DNA of 64,000 bases from Novosphingobium sp. (GCF_039595395.1 NZ_JBCNLP010000001.1:1240001-1304000), one strand, 5' to 3'. Positions 7,308 through 16,819 are shown, counted from the first letter of the stretch. Notes: generated from the letters alone by a model not told the origin. Translations and numbers: made by a program.

Positions 7308-8531
7308 TTACAGCAGTTCCTTGAGCGGAATCCCGGTATCGGCCAGCTTTTCGGGATCGGGGCTGGCGCTTGCCTCGATCAGCTTGCGGCCCTGGACATA
7401 GTCCTTGACCACATTGACGCTGTCGATGGCGATCATCCGGCCACCCTTGAGGTAAATCACCGAGAAGCTGCGCGATTCGGGCGATCCGCGCAGCACGGTG
7501 CGATCATGGCCCACCGAGAGCCCCGCCGTCTGCAGTTTCAGATCATACTGGTTCGACCAGAACCACGGGAACGCCTTGTAAGGCGCCGGATTGCCCAGAA
7601 TCGCCTTGGCGACGCAGGTGGCCTGATCATTGGCGTTCTGCACCGATTCGACGCGCATCACCGCGCCGCCCGCATATTCGCAGGCGAAGCTGGCGCAGTC
7701 GCCGATGGCATAGATGTCGGGCAGGGAGGTGCGGCACAACTCATCCACATCCACGCCATTGGCGCCCGCCGCGCCCGCCTCGATCAGCGGCGCCACGGCG
7801 GCGATGATGCCGATGCCCACGATCACCGCATCGGCGGGGATTTCGCTGCCATCGGCGAGCTTGACACCGCGCACGCGGCCTTGGCCGATCAGCCCGGCCA
7901 CGCTGACATCGGTGCGCAGATCGACGCCATGAGCGCGATGCTCGGCTTCATAAAAGGCGGAGAGTTCCTCGCCGGCCACGCGGGCCAGCACGCGCGGCGC
8001 GGCCTCCAGCAGGGTGACATGGCAGCCCAGTTTGGTGAGCACGGCGGCCGCCTCAAGGCCGATATAGCCGCCGCCGATCACCGCGATGTTTTTCACGCCG
8101 CCATCGACTTCGCCCATCAGGCGATCGCAATCCTCGCGGGTACGCACGGCATGGACGCCCGCCAGATCGGCGCCTTCGCCCGAGAGGCGGCGCGGATCGC
8201 CGCCTGCCGCCCAGACCAACTGGCCATAGGTGACATCTTCGCCGGTGGAGAGGGTAACAGTGTGCGCTTGCGGATCGACCCTGGTGACTTCCACGCCCAG
8301 CAGCAGCTCGATCTCCTTCTCGGTCCAGAACTGGGGCGGGCGGATATAGAGTCGCTCGAAGGTTTTCTCGCGGGCGAAATATTCCTTGGAGAGCGGCGGG
8401 CGCTCATAGGGCGGCTCATGCTCGCGCCCGATCAGCGCGATGCTGCCGGTAAATCCCCCCTGACGCAGGGCAATGGCGCATTGCGCGCCTGCATGGCCCC
8501 CGCCGACGATCACGATGTCTTTTTGGCTCAT
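7308..8531 (-). CDS. FAD/NAD-dependent ferredoxin (rubredoxin) reductase-like oxidoreductase
   Basis: The 407-residue flavoprotein belongs to the pyridine nucleotide-disulfide oxidoreductase superfamily, in the branch of ferredoxin reductases that feed oxygenases and P450s. It has an N-terminal FAD Rossmann motif (VGGGHAG, about 9-15), PPLSKEY (45-51), the NAD-binding motif GGGYIG (153-158), the FAD-contact motif IYAIGDCA near 270, and the C-terminal interface domain. It should transfer electrons from NAD(P)H to a 2Fe-2S ferredoxin. No ferredoxin or oxygenase gene is adjacent, so the partner is unknown. It is a single-gene unit with its own terminator. Confidence 0.88.
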   Translation of the reverse strand: MSQKDIVIVGGGHAGAQCAIALRQGGFTGSIALIGREHEPPYERPPLSKEYFAREKTFERLYIRPPQFWTEKEIELLLGVEVTRVDPQAHTVTLSTGEDVTYGQLVWAAGGDPRRLSGEGADLAGVHAVRTREDCDRLMGEVDGGVKNIAVIGGGYIGLEAAAVLTKLGCHVTLLEAAPRVLARVAGEELSAFYEAEHRAHGVDLRTDVSVAGLIGQGRVRGVKLADGSEIPADAVIVGIGIIAAVAPLIEAGAAGANGVDVDELCRTSLPDIYAIGDCASFACEYAGGAVMRVESVQNANDQATCVAKAILGNPAPYKAFPWFWSNQYDLKLQTAGLSVGHDRTVLRGSPESRSFSVIYLKGGRMIAIDSVNVVKDYVQGRKLIEASASPDPEKLADTGIPLKELL

Positions 8532-8590
8532 GGCGCCACGTTGGCGGAAAAAAACGCGCCGTCAATCGCGAGAGTGGATAGGCCATAACG

Positions 8591-8630
8591 AAAAAGCCGC
8601 TTCCTGCGCGAAGCAGGAAACGGCTTTTTC
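8591..8630 (-). terminator. Terminator after tRNA-Pro
   Basis: AAAAAGCCG and TTCCTGC pair with GCAGGAA and CGGCTTTTT, leaving a small mismatch and a GCGAA loop. It begins 4 bases after the CCA end of the leftward tRNA-Pro, so it would end that transcript before the oxidoreductase gene. Confidence 0.75.
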
Positions 8631-8633
8631 AAT

Positions 8634-8710
8634 TGGTCGGGACGAGAGGATTCGAACCTCCGACCCCCACACCCCCAGTGTGATGCGCTACCAGGCTGCG
8701 CTACGTCCCG
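8634..8710 (-). tRNA. tRNA-Pro, anticodon GGG
   Basis: The minus strand folds as a 77-nt tRNA: acceptor CGGGACG pairs with CGTCCCG, the anticodon stem CACAC/GTGTG encloses the loop TGGGGGT giving GGG, the T loop is GTTCGAATC, and CCA is encoded. It reads proline CCC/CCU codons. Confidence 0.93.
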
Positions 8711-8992
8711 ACCGGAGGGCGCCCTATATGCGGGGCTTTTCAGGATGGCAAGCACCTGTTTTGCAAAAAGTGATCCGGCAGGCGTTCATGCCTGTGGAAA
8801 AATCCTCAAGTGCCGTGGTTTAGCGGTGGCCGATGCGCGCCGGGGCGTTTCGTTGCCTTGCGCGTGAAAGCCTGCTAGGCGCCGCCGCTGGCCGGGGGTG
8901 TGCCTCGCGCGGGTTTTTGCGAGCCTTGCGCGCATCGCGCATGATCCCTGGCGCGTGCGATTGTATCGATTCCATCACGAAAGATTCGTCTT

Positions 8993-9325
8993 ATGACCGT
9001 TTCCCTCTTGCCCGTGCTGGCCGCCGCCTCTGCCGACAGCCCGCCTGCCTGGCTGCAGTTCCTGCCCTTTATCGGCATGGGTCTGGTCATGTGGTTCTTC
9101 CTGCTTCGTCCGCAGATGCAGCAGCAGAAGCAGCAGAAGGCCAAGCTGGAAGCGCTCAAGAAGGGCGATCAGGTGCTGACCGGTGGTGGTTTCATCGGCA
9201 AGGTGGTGAAGGTCGATGCCGATTACGTCGATGTCGAACTGGCGCCGGGCCTGAAGGTCAAGGCGCTCAAGTCGACGATCGGCGATGTGATCCCGCCCGC
9301 CGGCAGCGCCCCTGCCAACGACTGA
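8993..9325 (+). CDS. yajC: Preprotein translocase subunit YajC
   Basis: YajC is a small single-span membrane protein that associates with SecDF in the Sec translocon. The 110-residue product has one hydrophobic segment (about 20-40, WLQFLPFIGMGLVMWFFLL) followed by RPQMQQQKQQK and the conserved cytoplasmic motif KKGDQVLTGGGFIGKV. No strong Shine-Dalgarno precedes the ATG at 8993. It is the first gene of yajC-secD-secF; the 282 bases before it, back to tRNA-Pro, show no other gene. Confidence 0.96.
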   Translation: MTVSLLPVLAAASADSPPAWLQFLPFIGMGLVMWFFLLRPQMQQQKQQKAKLEALKKGDQVLTGGGFIGKVVKVDADYVDVELAPGLKVKALKSTIGDVIPPAGSAPAND

Positions 9326-9430
9326 TCGGATCTGGCCCCGCGGTTGACGCCGCAGGGGCCGATGCCCATCTCCCGCTTTCCTCAATCTTCCCGCGCGTTC
9401 TGCCGGGACCGCTGACAGAGCCGCAAACAC

Positions 9431-11023
9431 ATGCTCGATTTTCCCCGCTGGAAACAGCTCTGGTTATGGTTCATCGCGCTGGCGGCGATGGCGGCGGCTG
9501 TGCCGTCCTTCGTGTCCTTTGCCGGTTACGCATGGCCTGCCGCTCTGCCCAACCCCAAGATCAATCTGGGGCTCGACCTTGCCGGCGGCAGCCACTTGCT
9601 GCTGGAGGCCAACCCCGATCAGGTGACGGCGCTGCGCCTCGAATCCAAAGAGGAAGAGGTCCGCAACGCCCTGAAAAAGGCGAGCCACCCCGTCCAGATC
9701 GGTGACATCTCGAACAAGGACGGTTCGCTCAGCTTCATGGTGAGCAACCCGGCCGATGTCGATGCCGCGCGCGAAGCCGTGCTGCCGCTGACCAATGGCG
9801 CCGGGCTTTCGGGCCAGCGCGACTGGGACATCAAGGTGGTGGACACCACCCGCATCGTGCTGACGCCCACCAAGGCGGGCATCGATCAGGCCGTTTCGGA
9901 CGCGATGAGCGTGGCCACCGAGGTGATCCGCAAGCGTATCGACGCGCTGGGCACCCGTGAGCCGACCATCATCCGTCAGGGCGCCGACCGCATCGTGGTG
10001 CAGGTGCCGGGCCTGAAGGACCCGACCGCTTTGAAGGAACTGCTGGGCAAGACCGCCAAGCTGGAGTTCAAGCTGGTCGACACCACCGCCTCGCCCACCG
10101 ATGTGCAGTCGGGCATCGCCCCTCCCGGTGACGAGATCGTGCCCTATGCCAGCGGCGCCGGGGCCATGGCGGTCAAGCGTCTGGGCGGCATCAAGGGCGA
10201 TCAGCTCGCCAGCGCCAAGCAGGTCTTCGAACAGCAGACCGGTGAAGCGCAGGTGCAGATCAACTTCAACCAGGCCGGCGGCGAGAAATTCGCCGCCCTG
10301 ACCAGCGCGAACGTCAACAAGCCCTTCGCCATCATTCTGGACGGCAAGGTGCTTTCCGCGCCCAACATCAACCAGGCGATCCTGGGCGGCACTGCCGTTA
10401 TCTCGGGCAGCTTCACGGTGCAGAGCGCCACCCAGCTGGCGATCGCGCTCAATTCGGGCGCGTTGCCGGTGGACCTCAAGGTCGTGGAAGAGCGCACCGT
10501 CGGGCCCGACCTTGGCGCCGATTCGATCCAGAAGGGTGCCATCGCCATGGGCGTGGGCACGCTGGCGGTGGTGGTGTTCATGGCCGTGACCTATGGCCGC
10601 TTCGGCATGTATGCCAATGCGGCTGTCATCATCAACGTCATCATGATCCTTGGCATCATGGCGGTGTTCAGCACCACGCTGACCCTGCCGGGCATCGCCG
10701 GTTTCGTGCTGACCATCGGCGCGGCGGTCGACGCCAACGTGCTGATCAACGAACGCATCCGCGAGGAACGCCACCGGGGCCGCAAGGTCTTCCAGGCGGT
10801 GGAGCTGGGTTACAAGGAAGCCAGCCGCACCATCTTCGACGCCAACATCACCCATATCATCTCGGCCGTGCTGATGTTCGTGCTGGGGTCGGGCCCGATC
10901 AAGGGCTTTGCCGTGGTGCTGATGATCGGCATCGTCACCTCGGTGTTCACCTCCGTCTATCTCACCCGCATGTGGGTGGCGCTGTGGCTGCGCAAGGCGC
11001 GCCCCAACGACATTACGATCTAA
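9431..11023 (+). CDS. secD: Protein translocase subunit SecD
   Basis: SecD helps drive late stages of protein export with the proton motive force. The 530-residue product has an N-terminal membrane anchor (about 10-30), the periplasmic P1 region starting INLGLDLAGGSHLLLEA, a second periplasmic part, and a C-terminal block of five membrane helices with GFVLTIGAAVDANVLINERIREE, a SecD signature. It lies 105 bases after yajC and 12 bases before secF, so the three form one operon. Confidence 0.97.
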   Translation: MLDFPRWKQLWLWFIALAAMAAAVPSFVSFAGYAWPAALPNPKINLGLDLAGGSHLLLEANPDQVTALRLESKEEEVRNALKKASHPVQIGDISNKDGSLSFMVSNPADVDAAREAVLPLTNGAGLSGQRDWDIKVVDTTRIVLTPTKAGIDQAVSDAMSVATEVIRKRIDALGTREPTIIRQGADRIVVQVPGLKDPTALKELLGKTAKLEFKLVDTTASPTDVQSGIAPPGDEIVPYASGAGAMAVKRLGGIKGDQLASAKQVFEQQTGEAQVQINFNQAGGEKFAALTSANVNKPFAIILDGKVLSAPNINQAILGGTAVISGSFTVQSATQLAIALNSGALPVDLKVVEERTVGPDLGADSIQKGAIAMGVGTLAVVVFMAVTYGRFGMYANAAVIINVIMILGIMAVFSTTLTLPGIAGFVLTIGAAVDANVLINERIREERHRGRKVFQAVELGYKEASRTIFDANITHIISAVLMFVLGSGPIKGFAVVLMIGIVTSVFTSVYLTRMWVALWLRKARPNDITI

Positions 11024-11035
11024 GGGGCCGTTGCC

Positions 11036-12013
11036 ATGCGCCTGCTCAAACTCGTTCCCGATCACACCAACATCCACTTTCTGAAGTGGCAGTGGCCCAC
11101 CACCATCATCAGCGTCGCGCTGATGGTGCTGAGCTGGGTGCTGATTTTCACGCATGGCCTCAATCTGGGCGTGGACTTCGTGGGTGGCCAGATGATCCGC
11201 GTCACCTTCACCCAGAGCGCTTCGGCCCCGACCGCGCAATTGCGCAGCGAGGTGGAAGCGCTGGGTTTCGGTGAGCCGATCATCCAGACCTTTGGCGCCC
11301 CCAACGAGATCTCGATCCGCCTGCGCCTGCCCGAAGGCTCCGACAAGAACCCCGCCGCCGCCGAGGCCATGGCCAAGACCGTCACCGCCAAGGTGAAGTC
11401 TGCCCATGCCGACGCGCGCATCGATGGCATCGATTCGGTCTCGGGCAAGGTCTCGGGCGAGCTGGGCACCGTTGCCATCAAGGCGCTGGGCGCGGCGGCC
11501 CTCGCGATCTCGATCTTCATCTGGTATCGCTTTGAATGGCAGTTCGGCGTTGGCGCACTGATCAGCCTTATTCACGACGTGACGCTGGTGCTGGGCCTGT
11601 TTGCCATCACCCAGATGGAATTCGACCTGACCACCGTGGCCGCGATCCTGACGGTGATCGGCTATTCACTCAACGACACCATCGTGGTCTATGACCGCAT
11701 CCGCGAGAATCTGAAGAAATTCCGCAAGATGCCTCTGCCCGAGCTGCTGGACCTCTCGGTCAACGAGACTCTGGCGCGCACCGTGGTAACCTCGGGCACG
11801 ATGCTGATCACGCTGCTGGCGCTGGCGCTGCTGGGCCCCAAGGTGATCTTCGGCTTCTCGGCCGCGCTCATCCTGGGCATTTTCGTCTGCACCTATTCCT
11901 CGATCTATGCCGCGGCCCCGATGCTGATCTGGCTGAAGGTGACGCCCTCCAGCTTCGTCGACACCGAGAGCAAGCTGGACCGTCAGGAAAGGCTGGCGCG
12001 CGAACAGCGCTGA
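11036..12013 (+). CDS. secF: Protein translocase subunit SecF
   Basis: SecF is the partner of SecD in the SecDF-YajC complex. The 325-residue product has an N-terminal helix (about 25-45), the motif NLGVDFVGGQMI, a short periplasmic domain, and the helix bundle with AAILTVIGYSLNDTIVVYDRIRENL, the SecF counterpart of the SecD signature. The 12-base spacing from secD implies translational coupling. A terminator-like hairpin follows the stop. Confidence 0.97.
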   Translation: MRLLKLVPDHTNIHFLKWQWPTTIISVALMVLSWVLIFTHGLNLGVDFVGGQMIRVTFTQSASAPTAQLRSEVEALGFGEPIIQTFGAPNEISIRLRLPEGSDKNPAAAEAMAKTVTAKVKSAHADARIDGIDSVSGKVSGELGTVAIKALGAAALAISIFIWYRFEWQFGVGALISLIHDVTLVLGLFAITQMEFDLTTVAAILTVIGYSLNDTIVVYDRIRENLKKFRKMPLPELLDLSVNETLARTVVTSGTMLITLLALALLGPKVIFGFSAALILGIFVCTYSSIYAAAPMLIWLKVTPSSFVDTESKLDRQERLAREQR

Positions 12014-12043
12014 TCTGTTTCAGCGCTTTTACGAGCTTTGAAG

Positions 12044-12077
12044 CGCCGGGCGGCCTTTGGACTGGCCCGGCGTTTTG
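12044..12077 (+). terminator. Terminator after the yajC-secD-secF operon
   Basis: CGCCGGGC (12044-12051) pairs with GCCCGGCG (12065-12072), followed by TTTT. It sits 30 bases after the secF stop and just before the 3' end of the convergent glycosyltransferase gene. Confidence 0.7.
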
Positions 12078-12080
12078 CTG

Positions 12081-13271
12081 TCAGCGGGCGATGGCGTTCC
12101 AGAAGCTGGTGATGGCCTGAGCGTTGGCCTGCCAACTGAAAGAGGCGGCATTGGCGGCAACATCCTGCTGGGCCGGAGGATCGGCCAGAAGCGCCCGCAG
12201 AGCCTGAGCAATGGCGTCCGGCGTACGCTCGGCCAGACGGCCCGCGCTGGGGGCCTTCACCACCTCCGCCGCGCCGCCGATGGGCGGGATCACCAGAGGC
12301 GTGCCGCAGGCCAGCGCCTCGATCCAGACATTGGCGAGGCCTTCGCGCTCGCTGGGGAGCACCACGGCGTCGGCGGCGCTCATCAGCAGGGGCAGGCGGT
12401 CATGGCTGACTTGCCCAAGGACATGGACGCGTTCGGCGATGCCCAACTGTTGCGCTTGATCGCGCAGGGCGGCCTCATCCGCGCCTTTCCCGGCCAGCGC
12501 GAGATGGGCTTGCGGGATCTGCGCCAGAGCCGAAAGCGCCAGCCCCTGACCCTTGATGGCGATCAGTGCACCGGGGGTTACGAAAAGCGGCGCGCCTTCG
12601 GGCAGGGCGATCTCGCTGAACGAGGCGCGAGCCTGCGCGCGCGGGGTCACCTTGAAGCGCTGATGATCCAGCCCGGTGTAATGGACGGTGATCTTGTCCT
12701 CGGGCAGGCCGAAAGCGGCCATATCGGCCTTGAGCGCCCCCGACACCGCCAGCATCCCGGCAGCTTGGGTCCCCGCCGCGCGAATCTGCGCCAGAGCCTT
12801 GGGGCGCGTGGCCCAGTAGTGAATATCCGACCCACGCGCCTTGATCGTCAGCGGCAGACCCAGCGCCCTGGCGACGATGGCCGCTGCCGGGCCATCGGGG
12901 AAGAAGAACTGCGCATCCACCACATCGAAAGGCGCCTCCGCATGCAGGCGCCGGACCAGAGGCAGGATGGCGCGGGCGATCCGTCCCGGATTGCTGTCGC
13001 CGCCGATCAGCGGGATCAGCGTGAAACGGGGATGGTAAACCGTCAGCCCGCCAAGCTCGGACTGCGCCGGGCACTGCGCCAGCGTGGCATAGGGCTCCCG
13101 CCGCGCGAGCGGGAAGGGCGGCAGGCCGATGGGGTTGATGACCGTCACATCGGCCTGCCCGCCAGCCGCCACCGCCTTCATCTGATTGGCAACAAAGCCG
13201 CCGAACGCCGGGCGCACCGGGGCGGGAAACAGCGTGCTGATCGAGAGGATGCGCAAGGGCGGGTTGGTCAT
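12081..13271 (-). CDS. Glycosyltransferase family 4 protein
   Basis: This GT-B fold retaining glycosyltransferase is about 396 residues from the ATG at 13271, which has TAGGAA about 8 bases upstream; a TTG at 13289 would add six residues. The N-terminal domain has the acceptor-side glycine motif PAFGGFVANQMKA. The C-terminal nucleotide-sugar domain has LPSEREGLANVWIEALACG, the EX7E motif of the family, followed by GTPLVIPPIGGAAEVV. It probably adds a sugar to an exopolysaccharide or glycolipid. It stands alone and convergent with secF, so the pathway cannot be deduced. Confidence 0.88.
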   Translation of the reverse strand: MTNPPLRILSISTLFPAPVRPAFGGFVANQMKAVAAGGQADVTVINPIGLPPFPLARREPYATLAQCPAQSELGGLTVYHPRFTLIPLIGGDSNPGRIARAILPLVRRLHAEAPFDVVDAQFFFPDGPAAAIVARALGLPLTIKARGSDIHYWATRPKALAQIRAAGTQAAGMLAVSGALKADMAAFGLPEDKITVHYTGLDHQRFKVTPRAQARASFSEIALPEGAPLFVTPGALIAIKGQGLALSALAQIPQAHLALAGKGADEAALRDQAQQLGIAERVHVLGQVSHDRLPLLMSAADAVVLPSEREGLANVWIEALACGTPLVIPPIGGAAEVVKAPSAGRLAERTPDAIAQALRALLADPPAQQDVAANAASFSWQANAQAITSFWNAIAR

Positions 13272-13317
13272 GCCGCTGTTCCTACGCAAGCTTTATGGAT
13301 CAGCGGTTAAGCTCGGA

Positions 13318-13890
13318 TCAGAGCCTGCGCACCAGCATTTCGGCCACGGCCAGCCATGGCGGATTGTCGATCACCATCTGGCGCTGCCCCACGCCGGGCG
13401 GCAGCAGGGCGACGCGGTGGTCGTCGCGGTCGATCAGGCGACCGAAGGCGAAGCGGCCACCGGGGCGGGGCGCCAGCACGTCGCGGTTGACGAGGCGCGA
13501 ATAATCCTCCGCCGAGATATGCCGCAGCCAGATCTGGTCCCCGGCGCGATATTCGCCCGCGCTGACCTCCACGGTCATGGCGACCAGCGTGGCATCGCCC
13601 GACAGGGCTGTGGGCAGGATCGCGTCGCGCGGGGCGGTCAGCGCCTCTGCGCCGCTTTCGACGAGGCGGGCGACGATGCGCGTCTGGCTGTCGGTTTCCG
13701 AGCGCACCAGCACCTCGGGCTCGACCTCCAGCGCGGCGGCGATGCGGTTCATCCACACCAGCGAGAGGTTGCGCGTGCCGGTCTCGAGTCGGCCGATCGT
13801 CTGCGCCGTGGTGGCGGGCACGCAGCGCGCGGCCACATCGGCCAGGGTCAGGCCCTTCTGCTTACGGATATCGCGGATGCGGTTAATCAT
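13318..13890 (-). CDS. XRE-family helix-turn-helix regulator
   Basis: The 190-residue protein has an N-terminal HTH_XRE domain at about 3-58 (IRDIRKQKGLTLADVAAR, then TIGRLETGTRNLS). The C-terminal part (75-190) is beta-rich by composition and has no catalytic motif I recognise. It may be an effector-binding or dimerisation domain, similar in layout to S24-like repressors but without a visible protease dyad. It is divergent from the DUF6456-like gene at 13993, so the 100-base shared promoter region is a candidate for auto- and cross-regulation. Confidence 0.85.
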   Translation of the reverse strand: MINRIRDIRKQKGLTLADVAARCVPATTAQTIGRLETGTRNLSLVWMNRIAAALEVEPEVLVRSETDSQTRIVARLVESGAEALTAPRDAILPTALSGDATLVAMTVEVSAGEYRAGDQIWLRHISAEDYSRLVNRDVLAPRPGGRFAFGRLIDRDDHRVALLPPGVGQRQMVIDNPPWLAVAEMLVRRL

Positions 13891-13992
13891 GAGCGGTCGG
13901 GCCTCTAACCGATATGGTTTAACTGTGTCCTACACTAGCTTGCTTCTGGCATGTTGTCTCGCAATTGTTGCACTGCAATAAGGAGAAAATGA

Positions 13993-14496
13993 ATGAGGCG
14001 CCTGCTGGAAGAGCGCGAAATTGCGGCAGAAGGGATCGTTGCAGCAGGGCAGGGCAGCGCTGCATCCGCGAAACAGGCGGGCAGCGGGCGCGGGGCGCGG
14101 GCGGTGACGGTTAATCTGGCCGAATCGCCGGTGAGTTGGCTGCATGCGCGCGGCCATCTCAGCGACCGCGAGTTTGCGGCGGGTGAGCAATTGCGCCGCG
14201 ATTTCGAGGCCGCGCAACTGGCGCCCAGCATCTCGATGCGGTGGGATGGGGTGCGGGTAAAAGGTGGCGCTAACAGCGGCTTGCACGCCAGCGAGCGCCA
14301 GATCGCGGCAAAAGCTCGCTTCGATGGCGCGCTGGAGGCCGCGGGCAAGGGGCTGGGCGATGTGCTGTGGCGCGTGGTCTGCGCGGGGGAGGCGCTGGTC
14401 GATGCCGAAAAGGCGCTGGCCTGGCCCGCGCGCAGCGGCAAGCTGGTGCTGAAACTGGCGCTGGAAAGGGTGGCGGATTATCACCGCCTGCCATGA
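13993..14496 (+). CDS. DUF6456-like protein of unknown function
   Basis: A 167-residue protein. AGGAG at 13981-13985 with seven-base spacing fixes the ATG at 13993; an overlapping out-of-frame ATG at 13989 is ignored. The conserved-looking core, about 40-165, contains VNLAESPVSWLHARG, AGEQLRRDFEAAQLAPSIS and KGLGDVLWRVVC. This resembles the DUF6456 domain of alphaproteobacteria, often seen with DNA-binding domains; here no helix-turn-helix is evident. The role is unknown. It is divergent from the XRE regulator and convergent with the ABC-F gene. Confidence 0.7.
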   Translation: MRRLLEEREIAAEGIVAAGQGSAASAKQAGSGRGARAVTVNLAESPVSWLHARGHLSDREFAAGEQLRRDFEAAQLAPSISMRWDGVRVKGGANSGLHASERQIAAKARFDGALEAAGKGLGDVLWRVVCAGEALVDAEKALAWPARSGKLVLKLALERVADYHRLP

Positions 14497-14539
14497 GGCA
14501 GGCCAAGCCTGAACTTGCCTGCCCTGATCCAGCGCCGTT

Positions 14540-16324
14540 TCAGCCTTCCACCATTTCCGCCAGTTCCAGCCAGCGTTCCTCGGCGGCATCCTTTTCGGCG
14601 CGCGCCTTGTCCAGCCCGGCGGTGAGTTGGGCAAACCGCTTTGGATCGCTGGTGTAAAGCGCCGGATCGGCCAGAGCCGTCTCCAGCTTCACCATATCGC
14701 CCTCAAGCTGCTCGATGCGCGCGGGCAGCAGATCGTAATCGCGCTGATCCTTGTAGCTCAGCTTGCCCTTCTTCACCGGCATCGGCGGCGGGGGCGGGGC
14801 CTTTTCACCCGTATCGGCCTTGGGCTTGACCGCATTGCGCTGGGTGCGCTGCTTCTGCCAATCGGCATAGCCGCCCGCCACGATGTCCACCTTGCCGCTG
14901 CCGTCCAGCCCCAGCGTGACGGTCACGGTGCGGTCGAGGAAATCGCGGTCATGGCTGACGATCAGCACGGTGCCGTCGTAATCGGAAATCACCTCCTGCA
15001 GCAGGTCGAGCGTTTCCAGATCGAGATCGTTGGTCGGCTCGTCCAGCACCAGCAGGTTGGAAAAGCGCGCGAATTCACGTGCCAGCAACAGGCGCGAACG
15101 CTCGCCGCCCGACAGCGTGCCGACCCGCGCCTCGACCAGACCGGGGTCGAAGAGGAAGTCTTTCAGATAGCCGTGGATATGCTTGCGGGTGCCGCGCACG
15201 TCGACCCAATCGCTGCCCTCGGCCACGATATCGCGCACGCGCTTGTCGGGGCTGAGCAGGCTGCGCTGCTGGTCGATCACCACGGCGGAGAGCGATTGCG
15301 CCAGCGTCACCGTGCCCTCATCGGGCTCCAACTCGCCGATCAGCATCTTCAACAACGTGGATTTGCCAGCGCCATTGCCGCCGACCAGACCGATGCGGTC
15401 ACCGCGCTGAATGCGCAGGGAAAAGTCCTTGATGACGGTGCGATCCCCGAATCGCTTCACGATCTTGTCGGCCACGATCACCGATTTGGTTTTCGAGCCA
15501 TCGCCGGTGATCTGCATCTTGGCCACGCCCTGCGGCGTCATCATCGCCGCGCGCGCCTCGCGCATTTCATAGAGCTTTTCGAGGCGGCCCATGTTGCGCT
15601 TGCGGCGCGCGGTCACGCCGCGCTCCTTCCAGTGCTCCTCGATCTTGAGCTTGGCGTCCATCCGCTCGGCGGCGCGGGCCTCCTCGGCATAGACCTGATC
15701 TTCCCAGGCCTCGTAGCCACCAAAGCCGATCTCGCGGCGGCGCAGCGAACCGCGATCCAGCCACAAGGTCGCCTTGGTCAGGCGGGTGAGGAAGGTACGG
15801 TCGTGGCTGATGACCACAAATGCGCCGTTATAACGCTGCAGCCAGCTTTCCAGCCAGTCGATGGCGTCGAGGTCGAGATGGTTGGTCGGCTCGTCGAGCA
15901 GCAGCAGATCGGGCTCGCTGGCCAGAGCCCGGCAGATCGCGGCGCGGCGCTGCTCACCGCCGCTGGCGCTGGCGGCGTTGCGCGACAGGTCGATGCCAAG
16001 CTGGCCCGCGATCGATTCCACCTCATGGCGGGGCGGGGCGTCGGGCGCGCGCAGACAATAATCCATCAGCGTTTCGCAGCCGGTGAAATCGGGCGCCTGC
16101 TCCAGCGTGATCACACGCGTGCCGGGCTGGACCGAGCGCTTGCCCTTGTCACCCTCCACCGTGCCCGCGATCAGCTTCAGGATCGTGGATTTGCCCGCGC
16201 CATTGCGGCCAATCAGCGCCAGCCGGTCACGCGGGGCGATGTTGATGTCGAGACCCTGAAAAAGCCAACCCGATCCCTGAATGAGACCAAGCCCTTCCCA
16301 GCTGAGAATAGGTGCTGCTGCCAT
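14540..16324 (-). CDS. ABC-F family ATP-binding protein (Uup/EttA-like)
   Basis: A 594-residue soluble protein with two ABC cassettes and no membrane domain. The first has Walker A GRNGAGKS (39-46), signature ASGGEQRRA and Walker B LLLLDEPTNHLDL. The second has GGNGAGKS, LSGGERSR and LLVLDEPTNDLDL. A linker between them and a C-terminal coiled coil (IEQLEGDMVKLETAL) fit the Uup branch. ABC-F proteins act on ribosomes or, for Uup, on genome stability; the exact role here is open. The ATG at 16324 (MAAAPILSWEG) suits the family better than an upstream ATG at 16399. Confidence 0.92.
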   Translation of the reverse strand: MAAAPILSWEGLGLIQGSGWLFQGLDINIAPRDRLALIGRNGAGKSTILKLIAGTVEGDKGKRSVQPGTRVITLEQAPDFTGCETLMDYCLRAPDAPPRHEVESIAGQLGIDLSRNAASASGGEQRRAAICRALASEPDLLLLDEPTNHLDLDAIDWLESWLQRYNGAFVVISHDRTFLTRLTKATLWLDRGSLRRREIGFGGYEAWEDQVYAEEARAAERMDAKLKIEEHWKERGVTARRKRNMGRLEKLYEMREARAAMMTPQGVAKMQITGDGSKTKSVIVADKIVKRFGDRTVIKDFSLRIQRGDRIGLVGGNGAGKSTLLKMLIGELEPDEGTVTLAQSLSAVVIDQQRSLLSPDKRVRDIVAEGSDWVDVRGTRKHIHGYLKDFLFDPGLVEARVGTLSGGERSRLLLAREFARFSNLLVLDEPTNDLDLETLDLLQEVISDYDGTVLIVSHDRDFLDRTVTVTLGLDGSGKVDIVAGGYADWQKQRTQRNAVKPKADTGEKAPPPPPMPVKKGKLSYKDQRDYDLLPARIEQLEGDMVKLETALADPALYTSDPKRFAQLTAGLDKARAEKDAAEERWLELAEMVEG

Positions 16325-16459
16325 AGACGCGCGCCCTAGCGCCCCGCGCCATGCCATGGCAAGGGGAACCGGGACCGTAAACCCGGCTTTAAGAGGCAAG
16401 GACGATGATTGCGCATGGCTCTTGGAGCTTTACGGTGCCAATATTCACACAGGGTTCAA

Positions 16460-16819
16460 ATGCCACTCCATAATGCTTTGAGCATGAGCAGAGTTTCGCT
16501 TTCTCGCATGATGGTGGCGCTGGTGCTGGCGGGCGGTGTGATCGCCGGCGGGCTCGCCTATGGCGATGCGGCGCATGCGGGGCCACCCGATCCGCAGACG
16601 CAGGCAAGGCAGGCCGCGCGTTCGGGCGCGGTGCGCTCGCTGCGCCAGATCGAGCAGGAAGTGCTGCCCGGCATGAGCAACATGCAGTATCTGGGCCCCG
16701 AATATGATCCGGCCGCCATGGCCTATCGCCTCAAATTCATCCGTCAGGGCCGGGTGGTGTTCGTCGATGTCGACGCGCGCACCGGGCAGATCATCCATGC
16801 CCCGCCGCATGGCCGCTGA
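16460..16819 (+). CDS. Small secreted PepSY-like protein
   Basis: About 119 residues from the ATG at 16460, which has AGGG six bases upstream; an ATG at 16484 is an alternative. A signal peptide ends near GDAAHA. The mature part has a single PepSY-like pattern, LKFIRQGRVVFVDVDARTGQI, near the C terminus. PepSY proteins are periplasmic and often inhibit or sense. It is followed 107 bases later by a two-component system, a pairing often seen with PepSY genes, so it may be a periplasmic accessory to that kinase. Confidence 0.72.
   Translation: MPLHNALSMSRVSLSRMMVALVLAGGVIAGGLAYGDAAHAGPPDPQTQARQAARSGAVRSLRQIEQEVLPGMSNMQYLGPEYDPAAMAYRLKFIRQGRVVFVDVDARTGQIIHAPPHGR

Noticed and set aside
9464..11575. 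A 703-codon minus-strand open frame over secD and secF
   Set aside because: Shadow of well identified secD/secF; the translation is His/Gly/Asp-rich low complexity.
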